Shown piece after piece: positions 57,374 to 64,000 of a stretch of DNA of 64,000 bases. A program made the position numbers and the translations under genes. Each line of letters opens with the position of its first letter. Position 1 is the stretch's first letter. The notes beneath the pieces are model-generated. The model searched no databases, was not told the DNA's origin, and saw only the letters and a program-made list of their open reading frames with translations. Source of the DNA: Coix lacryma-jobi var. lacryma-jobi (lineage: Eukaryota; Streptophyta; Magnoliopsida; Poales; Poaceae); assembly GCA_009763385.1 (NCBI GenBank), contig CM019825.1, positions 118,725,131-118,789,130 of the forward strand. The letters are read 5' to 3'.

Positions 57374-59452
57374 ATGGATCGCGGCGTGGGCAAACCGCCG
57401 TTTTTCGATGGGACGAACTATGCGTATTGGAAGATACGCATGTCGGCCTATTTGCAGAGTTTGGGTGCTTCCATCTGGGATATTTGCAACTCTGCCGATT
57501 ACGTGGTCTTGGCTGCTCGTGTCTCTCAGCTTCAGATCGATGAGCACGATGCCAATAGCCGAGCCTGTAATGCTCTTTTCTCATGTCTGACCATGAGTGA
57601 GTTTGATCGTGTTTCTCACCTCTCTACGGCTCGGGAGATTTGGGCTACCCTCATGCGTTTCCATGAGGGAACCTCTCAAGTCAAAACCCGTCTCTACGAG
57701 TCGTTCAAGCGAGAGTATGAGAACTTTCGACATATGCCTGGCGAGAGCATAGAAAGTTTATTCGCTCGCTTTCAGGTGATTGTCAACAGGATGAGGGCTA
57801 ACAAGGAGTTGTTGCCTTTCGACGATCATGAGAGAGCGTTGAAGCTTTTGCATACTCTCGATCGGTCGGTGTGGGATTCCAAGCTTCAGGCGATCATCGA
57901 ATCGCCTAACTATGAGACCCTCACGTGCGACGAGCTCTTTAGTAAGCTCAAGTCCAGTGAGATTGATGCCATGGCGAGGGCTTCATATGAAAATCCTTCT
58001 GGCCCGTCGATGGCTTTGGTTTCTGGCTCTTCTGCTAACCCCTCTGGAGGCTTTGCACTTTCCTCTCTTCTTTCTGTCACAGAGGAGCAGCTGGAGTCTT
58101 TGGGGGATGACGAGCTGGCATTGCTCGCCAACCGGTTCTCGCGGTTTCACAACAACCGCATGAACCATCGCCGCGGAGGAGGACGCTCGGGATGCTACGA
58201 GTGCGGCGACCCCAACCACTTCATCGCCAATTGCCCGAAGAAGAACAAGCAGACCTTCGGCAAGGCGGAACATGGGCACAAGTACGACTCCGGCAAGCGC
58301 AAGGAGAAGTACATCCCCGCGAAGCACAAGCGGAAGGGCGACTTCAACAAGGAGTACATCAAGACAAAGTACTTGGAGAAGGCCCAGGCTGAGCAGCGTG
58401 CGTTCTTCGCCACGCCCAGCGACGTCGACGACTCGGATGACGACTCCGCTTCCTCAAGCGACGACGAGTCCGAGAAGAAGAAGAGGATCGAGGACAAGCT
58501 CAACGGCCTCTGCTTCTTCGCCGACGACGAGGGCTTCTGCACCATGGCCCTCGGTAAGGAGGTCGACGGCGAGCTGGAGGACACTCCTTGGAACGACGAT
58601 GACGACGACACCTCTCAGGTATCTCAGACCTCTGATGAGCTTTCTGCTGAGGTCAAGAAGCTTACTACCGCGTTCCTTAGTCAGGATAAGTTGCTTAGGC
58701 GTGCTGCTAGAGAGCGCAAGGAGTTTAGGCAGAAGTGGGAGGATACGGTGAAGGAACTTGAATTTGTCAAGTCCACCGTAGTTGTTACCGATGAGGAGGA
58801 GTGTGAGATGTGCACCACACACATGACTGACCTTCTCACTTTTAGAGGTAAGTATGTTGCGTTGGTAGGAGAGGTAGATGAGCTGAAAGCTAGATCCTCG
58901 TTGTTGGGTGCGTGCAAGTCCTGTGCGGGCTTACAATCTGAGTTGGCAGAGAAGAATGCCAAGATTGTGTCTCTTGAAGAGGCCAACTCAGGTAGCACAT
59001 GTGTGTCCAGGTGTGTTCTTTGTGAGGGTTTGGAGATGGAGATAGCCAATGTAAAGCATGACAAGATGCAAACCGAGGAGGAAAACACATACCTTCGGAC
59101 CATCTTGTCATGGGTGTCTAGTGGTGAGCCACAGCTCGGGATGATGATCTCCCAATTCAAGCGAGTTGCTGGAGGTCCTGGTGTAGGTTTTGCCCCGGGT
59201 GTTGATGTTTCGTCTTTTGGGAAGATTGGAGAGTCGAGTGGTCTTAACCCATGTGAGAAGCCCAACTCCACCACTACTCCCAAGCTTACCAAGATTCCAC
59301 CCAAAGAGCCTCTCAAGCCTAACACCAAGGATGGGGTCTTTGTTGAACCTATGAGAGCTCCACCAAAGAAACAATCATGGGCTCCAAAACCAAACCACCT
59401 CAAGAACAAGTTGGACACCATGCCACCCATCCAGGAGGAGCTTATGCCATAG
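57374..59452 (+). CDS. gag: Sirevirus Gag of element E, main part
   Basis: The frame runs 692 codons from ATG 57374 (MDRGVGKPPF), 50 nt after the primer site. Domains in order: the copia Gag core (FFDGTNYAYW near residue 10, LDRSVWDSK near 165), the zinc knuckle CYECGDPNHFIANC at about residue 275, a Lys-rich patch, an acidic Asp/Ser stretch near 355, long helices that look like coiled coils (about 430-580), and the PKLTKIPPKE linker. The last codon is TAG at 59450-59452, where X and A read Gln (MPQKGK). A truncated Gag without the second knuckle would result. The rest of the frame continues open to 59995. Gag builds the particle and binds RNA. Confidence 0.9.
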   Translation: MDRGVGKPPFFDGTNYAYWKIRMSAYLQSLGASIWDICNSADYVVLAARVSQLQIDEHDANSRACNALFSCLTMSEFDRVSHLSTAREIWATLMRFHEGTSQVKTRLYESFKREYENFRHMPGESIESLFARFQVIVNRMRANKELLPFDDHERALKLLHTLDRSVWDSKLQAIIESPNYETLTCDELFSKLKSSEIDAMARASYENPSGPSMALVSGSSANPSGGFALSSLLSVTEEQLESLGDDELALLANRFSRFHNNRMNHRRGGGRSGCYECGDPNHFIANCPKKNKQTFGKAEHGHKYDSGKRKEKYIPAKHKRKGDFNKEYIKTKYLEKAQAEQRAFFATPSDVDDSDDDSASSSDDESEKKKRIEDKLNGLCFFADDEGFCTMALGKEVDGELEDTPWNDDDDDTSQVSQTSDELSAEVKKLTTAFLSQDKLLRRAARERKEFRQKWEDTVKELEFVKSTVVVTDEEECEMCTTHMTDLLTFRGKYVALVGEVDELKARSSLLGACKSCAGLQSELAEKNAKIVSLEEANSGSTCVSRCVLCEGLEMEIANVKHDKMQTEEENTYLRTILSWVSSGEPQLGMMISQFKRVAGGPGVGFAPGVDVSSFGKIGESSGLNPCEKPNSTTTPKLTKIPPKEPLKPNTKDGVFVEPMRAPPKKQSWAPKPNHLKNKLDTMPPIQEELMP

Positions 59453-59995
59453 AAGGGCAAAGTGATCCACACCCACTACCGTGAGTACCAACAACCCCCT
59501 TTGAGAGCGGTGAGGTACCATTGTGAGCACTGTGGGAGAGATGGACACTTGAGTGAGTTTTGCTTTCGGCGCAAGAGAGAGGCGCGCCGTGCAAAGGAGA
59601 TGAACAACACAGACATGTACCATCCTTTCCATGATGTACATGTGCCGAATGTTCAGAGGCGTGCTGCTAGGCCTAGAGGTCCAAAACCTCAAGTTCCTAG
59701 GCCTAGGCCGCAAGGAGGTCGTGCCCGGCAGGAGCCTGCAGTTGTAGGCTATGGACCCCATGACGGTGGCTTTGTAGTTGAGCGTTTTCCACCACCGCGT
59801 TTTGAGTATCACGATGGACGCTCCTCCCTTAGCGGACCATGTTTTCCTCTACGTGGTGATCGCTCTTCCCGTAGGCGTGCTAGGAATGGTTTTTCTGCTA
59901 ACCATTCTTTTGAGCAGCCGGCCCAACACTGGTATTCTCCCTACTTCACTAACCCCAGTGTTGGACCGTATGCTCACCCTATGTCTTTTTATTGA
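59453..59995 (+). pseudogene. gag: Gag C-terminus of element E, behind the stop
   Basis: This continues the gag frame after the TAG. It contains the second zinc knuckle, CEHCGRDGHLSEFC, near 59520, then a basic Arg/Pro/Gly tail, and ends FY at TGA 59993-59995. It would be made only by read-through of the stop. The tail end is conserved in A, X and Y right up to the pol boundary, which argues that the longer Gag is the functional form. Confidence 0.8.
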
Positions 59996-60000
59996 TGTAG

Positions 60001-63000
60001 GTAAAACGATTGGAGAACGTTTGGTTGGTGGATTCCGGTTGCTCGAGGCATATGACCAGAAACGCCAAGTGGTTCTCCAGTCTTAGTCCGGTCGCCGGAA
60101 AGGAGTTTATCACCTTCGGCGACAACAGCAAAGGTAAGGTGCTATCTCATGGGTCGGTGCGAGTTAATGAGCACTTTGTGTTGCGCGATGTTGCTCTTGT
60201 TTCTAACTTGCATTTTAACCTTCTTTCTGTTTCACAACTCTTTGATGATGACTATGAGATTCGTTTTAAACCGAATCTCAGTCGTATTTTGGATCCTCAG
60301 GGCAATCTTGTTTGTGTGATATCGCCCTTTGGAAAAGTCTTTCGCGCGAATTTCTCGGAGTCGTTTGGAATTTCTCGTTGTCTTTTGGCTGGACCTTCCT
60401 CCTCTGATCTTTGGAAATGGCATAGGAGACTTGGTCACCTGAGCTTCGACTTGCTTGCAAGACTTAGTTCACTTGGCCTAATCCGAGGATTGCCCAAGTT
60501 GTCCATGGAGAAGGATCTTGTTTGCCATTCTTGTAGACATGGGAAGATGGTTGCCGCTCCCCACCATCCAGTGACTCAGGTCATGACCAAGCGCCCTGGA
60601 GAGCTTTTGCACATGGACCTTGTTGGTCCAGCTCGGGTGAGCTCGGTTGGGGGGAAGTGGTATGTGCTTGTTGTTGTTGATGATTTTTTGAGATATTTGT
60701 GGGTCTTCTTTTTAGCTGAGAAGACCGAGACTTTCTCCTTTGCTCGCAATCTGATTTTGCGTCTTCAGAACGAGTTCTCTTTGAACTCGATGCGAGCTAT
60801 TAGGAGTGATAATGGTTCCGAATTCAAGAATTCGGATTTTGAGAAGTTTTGTAACTCTTTGGGTTTAGAGCATCAGTTTTCTTCCCCCTACACACCGCCT
60901 CAGAATGGTGTTGTAGAAAGGAAGAATCGGACCCTTGTAGAGATGGCCAGGACGATGCTCGATGAGCATAGGACTCCTAGGCGATATTGGGCCGAAGCAA
61001 TGAGCACTGCATGCTACATTTCCAATCGCATTTTTCTCCGAGCTTTCTTGAAAAAGACTTCTTATGAGTTGCGCTTTGGAAAACTGCCCAAGGTGAGTTA
61101 TTTTAGAGTCTTTGGTTGCCACTGTTTTATACTTAAGAAAGGCAACCTGGACAAATTTGAGTCTCGTTCTTCTGACGGTGTGTTTTTGGGTTATGGCACT
61201 CATACTCGTGCTTATCGTGTACTTAACCTTGACACTAACCGAGTCATGGAGACATCCGATGTCACCTTCGATGAGACCATGGTTTGTCTTTCTTCTCGTT
61301 TTGAGCGTGCAGGTGATCATGAGGTTGGTGAGCCTCTTTTTGATGACAAGGATGAGGGTGCTAAAGGTATGGATAATCCAGCACCCCCTCCACCTGCTGT
61401 GCCGCAAGGAGCGGCTTCTACTACGACTCACGGCCCCGACACTTCATCTTGGGGGCCATGGGATCCGCCACCTCGAGCGTTACCCTTTGTACCCGAGGAG
61501 GCGCCAGCTGCTGTTGAGGGGGAGATCACTTCTGCTCGGGAGGCGCCACGACATATCCAGCGCCAACACCCACCTCAACAGATGATCGGCAGCATCGGCG
61601 AACGTGTCACTCGGTCAAGGTCACAACAAATCTCTCACTTTGCTCATTCTGCATTTGTTGCTGATTTTGAACCCCGAGATGTTGGACACGCTTTATCTGA
61701 TCCAGATTGGGTCAATGCCATGCATGAGGAGTTAGAAAATTTTGAAAGAAATCGGGTTTGGGTTCTTGTTTCTCCTCCCTCTGAGTGTCACCCAATTGGG
61801 ACAAAATGGGTTTTCAAAAACAAACAAGGAGAGGATGGCCATGTTGTGAGAAACAAGGCCAGACTTGTAACCCAGGGGTATAGTCAGAAGGAGGGGATAG
61901 ACTATGAGGAGACTTTTGCTCCTGTAGCTCGTTTCGGGGCAATTAGGATACTCTTGGCTTTTGCTGCATCCAAAGGGTTTAAACTTTTTCAAATGGATGT
62001 CAAGAGTGCCTTCTTAAACGGCTACATAGAAGAGGAGGTATATGTGAGACAACCCCCCGGTTTCGAAAATCCCAAGTTTCCAAACCATGTTTTTAAACTT
62101 CACAAAGCGTTGTATGGTTTGAAACAAGCCCCTAGAGCCTGGTATGATAGGTTGAAAACCTTTTTGCTTGCTAAGGGTTTTAAAATGGGATGTGTGGATA
62201 AAACGCTCTTTCTCCTCAAGCAAGGCACTGATACTCTCTTGGTCCAGATTTACGTGGATGATATCATTTTCTGTGGTTCTTCTCATGCTTTGGTTGCCAA
62301 GTTTGCAGACACTATGAGCAGGGAGTTTGAGATCAGCATGATGGGCGAGTTGACGTTTTTCCTCGGGTTGCAAATCAAGCAATCCCGGGAAGGGACGTTC
62401 GTGCACCAGGGTAAGTATACCAAGGACATATTGAAGAAGTTCGATATGGGTGAGGCCAAGCCTCTTCCAACACCCATGTCAACCACGACGGCCCTGGATG
62501 CGGATGTGGATGGAGAAGCGGTGGACCAGAAGGAGTACCGGAGTATGATTGGGTCGTTGCTGTACCTGACGGCGACACGCCCGAACATTCAGTTCGCGGT
62601 GTGTCTTTGCGCGCGATTTCAATCGTCGCCACGCACCTCGCACCGTCAAGCGGTCATGCGCATTATGAGGTACTTATCCTTCACTCCAGAATTTGGGATT
62701 TGGTATTCTGCTTCCTCCACCCTCTCCCTTTGCGATTATTCCGATGCTGATTTTGCTGGTTGTCGCATCGATCGCAAGTCCACTTCTGGGACTTGCCAGT
62801 TTATTGGTTCTTCTTTTGTTTCGTGGTCTTCTCGCAAGCAGTCTAGTGTCGCCCAGTCTACCACGGAGGCTGAGTATGTTGCTGCGGCTAGCTGCTGTTC
62901 CCAGTTGCTTTGGATGATGGCCACTTTGCGTGATTTTGGTCTGAGCTTTTCTCGTGTTCCTTTGCTTTGTGACAGCACGAGTGCTATTAGCGTTGCTAAG

Positions 63001-63195
63001 AACCCCGTGCTGCACTCCAAGACCAAACACATTGATGTGCGTTTTCATTTTCTGCGAGACCACTATGAGAAGGGTGATATCGACCTTCGCCATGTCGATA
63101 CTCATCATCAGTTGGCTGATATTTTCACCAAGCCTTTGGACCAATCAACTTTGGCTAGGTTGAGAAGTGAGCTTGGTGTGTGTTTCCCCTTTTAG
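60001..63195 (+). CDS. pol: Sirevirus Pol of element E, intact
   Basis: The frame is open from 60001 to 63195, about 1064 codons, with no ATG at its start. It begins directly after the TAG at 59998-60000 and is in the -1 frame relative to gag. Protease: DSGCSRHMT near residue 10. Integrase: HRRLGH and CHSC zinc site, MDLVGP, RSDNGSEF and VVERKNR with a spacing that fits D,D(35)E. Reverse transcriptase: QMDVKSAFLNG near residue 665 and IYVDDIIF near 748. RNase H: YSDADF, TEAEY, CDSTSAI and THHQLADIFTKPL near the end. All catalytic residues I can check are present. The product would be processed by its own protease and carry out reverse transcription and integration. Confidence 0.92.
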   Translation, partial: VKRLENVWLVDSGCSRHMTRNAKWFSSLSPVAGKEFITFGDNSKGKVLSHGSVRVNEHFVLRDVALVSNLHFNLLSVSQLFDDDYEIRFKPNLSRILDPQGNLVCVISPFGKVFRANFSESFGISRCLLAGPSSSDLWKWHRRLGHLSFDLLARLSSLGLIRGLPKLSMEKDLVCHSCRHGKMVAAPHHPVTQVMTKRPGELLHMDLVGPARVSSVGGKWYVLVVVDDFLRYLWVFFLAEKTETFSFARNLILRLQNEFSLNSMRAIRSDNGSEFKNSDFEKFCNSLGLEHQFSSPYTPPQNGVVERKNRTLVEMARTMLDEHRTPRRYWAEAMSTACYISNRIFLRAFLKKTSYELRFGKLPKVSYFRVFGCHCFILKKGNLDKFESRSSDGVFLGYGTHTRAYRVLNLDTNRVMETSDVTFDETMVCLSSRFERAGDHEVGEPLFDDKDEGAKGMDNPAPPPPAVPQGAASTTTHGPDTSSWGPWDPPPRALPFVPEEAPAAVEGEITSAREAPRHIQRQHPPQQMIGSIGERVTRSRSQQISHFAHSAFVADFEPRDVGHALSDPDWVNAMHEELENFERNRVWVLVSPPSECHPIGTKWVFKNKQGEDGHVVRNKARLVTQGYSQKEGIDYEETFAPVARFGAIRILLAFAASKGFKLFQMDVKSAFLNGYIEEEVYVRQPPGFENPKFPNHVFKLHKALYGLKQAPRAWYDRLKTFLLAKGFKMGCVDKTLFLLKQGTDTLLVQIYVDDIIFCGSSHALVAKFADTMSREFEISMMGELTFFLGLQIKQSREGTFVHQGKYTKDILKKFDMGEAKPLPTPMSTTTALDADVDGEAVDQKEYRSMIGSLLYLTATRPNIQFAVCLCARFQSSPRTSHRQAVMRIMRYLSFTPEFGIWYSASSTLSLCDYSDADFAGCRIDRKSTSGTCQFIGSSFVSWSSRKQSSVAQSTTEAEYVAAASCCSQLLWMMATLRDFGLSFSRVPLLCDSTSAISVAKNPVLHSKTKHIDVRFHFLRDHYEKGDIDLRHVDTHHQLADIFTKPLDQSTLARLRSELGVCFPF

Positions 63196-64000
63196 ATGGG
63201 GGAAACATTTTGGTTCCTGTATCATAAACTGACCTTTTGTTTTTCAATTGGTTTCTTCTTACATTTTTCTTTTTGCATTTCATTTTGCATATTTACATTC
63301 ACAGCTTCATGTATATAATCTTTAGAATGTGACTATGCTCTGTGTAGTATATGCTCCGATGCTTTACTTGTAGCTTATGCTCTTTCTAATCACTGATACA
63401 TGTTATGAGCTGAGCTATTTTATGAATGGTGAACTTGTGTAATAAACCTATAATCTGAAAATATTCACCATTGAGATATGCAACTAGCATGTGTAGAATG
63501 TGTTGAAGTCAATTGTGCTTTTCATATATGCTAGGTTGCTATGTCTCTAGTTCTGAGTCACTCACTTGCTTGGTATGTTCATATTCTGTCTAAAATTTGA
63601 ACCAAGTTTTAAGTGAATCGAAAAGATCGAGACGGGATTGCTTGTCAACACATCACGGTATCGAGACTGTTTCTCATTGCACATTGAGTTAAACTTGAGT
63701 CGTGTAGTGTATGACCGAAACCGATGCCTTAAGCTTCTGATTGCATATGCATAGGCTTCGCTCGGTTCAAAAGTTAGGCAATGACAAGCTTTCAACCTCT
63801 CGCAATTACATGCTAAATAATTGAACTTGCGAATTCTTTACCGCTGCAACTCCGATATAAAACTGAAATCACAAGTATTTTGCTAGCGGTGTTGAGCCTG
63901 TTCTACCTCTTCTTGAGGGCTAGCTTTGCTTTGCTTGGTTGCGTCGAGCCATTGCCCATGTCTTTGGGGACCATGTTTTCGCTTCTTCCACTTGACCTTC
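63196..64000 (+). other. 3' non-coding region of E, first part
   Basis: The stretch begins with a purine-rich gatgggggaaac just past the stop. It is alignable by eye to the tails of A, X and Y on the other strand. Near 63900 the tandem units begin (cctcttcttgagggctag), followed by gcgtcgagcc and ttgcccatgtctttgggga at 63949-63970, the block shared by all four Sireviruses. No env-like frame occurs. The LTR lies past the window end. Confidence 0.75.

Larger units (their letters stand above)
55345..64000 (+). mobile_element. Sirevirus E (Ty1/copia), 5' LTR to 3' non-coding region
   Basis: E starts TGCGGATACATGGG at 55345 in W's reverse transcriptase. It has the 5' LTR, primer site, gag, an intact pol and about 800 nt of the 3' non-coding region before the window ends; the 3' LTR is outside. 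Protein and LTR ends are nearest to X. It is the best-preserved element here. The left flank tggac (55340-55344) should recur on the far side. Confidence 0.95.

Noticed and set aside
59778..60086. Alternative frame across the gag-pol boundary of E, with relatives in A and X
   Set aside because: It is a +1 reading of the gag tail and pol start. In A it is joined to gag only by a frameshift. No domain is recognisable.

Overview
The window is transposable-element sequence from a large, repeat-rich plant genome, almost certainly a grass. The Ty1/copia families match the Sirevirus type (long Gag, repeated polypurine tracts upstream of the 3' LTR, palindrome-rich LTRs). A CACTA transposon with TTTAGTCCCGG-type subterminal repeats and Ty3/gypsy-like non-coding elements fit the same picture. 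Maize/sorghum-type panicoid grasses are the closest analogy, but the species cannot be fixed from sequence alone. I found no host gene, RNA gene or CRISPR array.

Layout. 1-5847: 3' part of a non-coding gypsy-like LTR element (3' LTR 4453-5847). 5848-9608: a broken CACTA transposon whose TNP2 transposase reads on the minus strand. Everything to the right is one nested stack. Element A (Sirevirus, minus) starts at 9609 inside the TNP2 gene. Element X (Sirevirus, minus, 16639-46905, target duplication ctttg) sits in A's gag. Element Y (a different Sirevirus family, minus, 18696-37311, duplication catac) sits in X's 3' LTR. Element Z (non-coding gypsy-like, minus, 20193-27128, duplication cctgg/cctga) sits in Y's 3' LTR. 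A's gag resumes at 46911-48540, where a plus-strand copia element W (48541-55344) interrupts it. W's reverse transcriptase is in turn cut by a plus-strand Sirevirus E (55345 to the window end). The remaining parts of A, W and E lie beyond position 64000.

Coding state. E is the best preserved: pol is one open frame with all visible catalytic residues, and gag carries one stop. A has an open pol frame but has lost the first reverse-transcriptase aspartate. X, Y and W are broken by stops and frameshifts. Z and the left element carry no recognisable gag or pol.

Non-coding architecture. The Sirevirus LTRs share a fixed order: an upstream (U3) array of 24-26-nt hairpins whose stems covary while the 8-nt loop is conserved; a TATA-like box where visible; a downstream array of CG-rich palindromes whose sequence differs between families; a C-rich box; then the LTR end and a tRNA-Met primer-binding site. 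The 3' non-coding region holds tandem repeats that resemble the primer-binding-site/LTR junction. These structures are the most interesting signals in the window.
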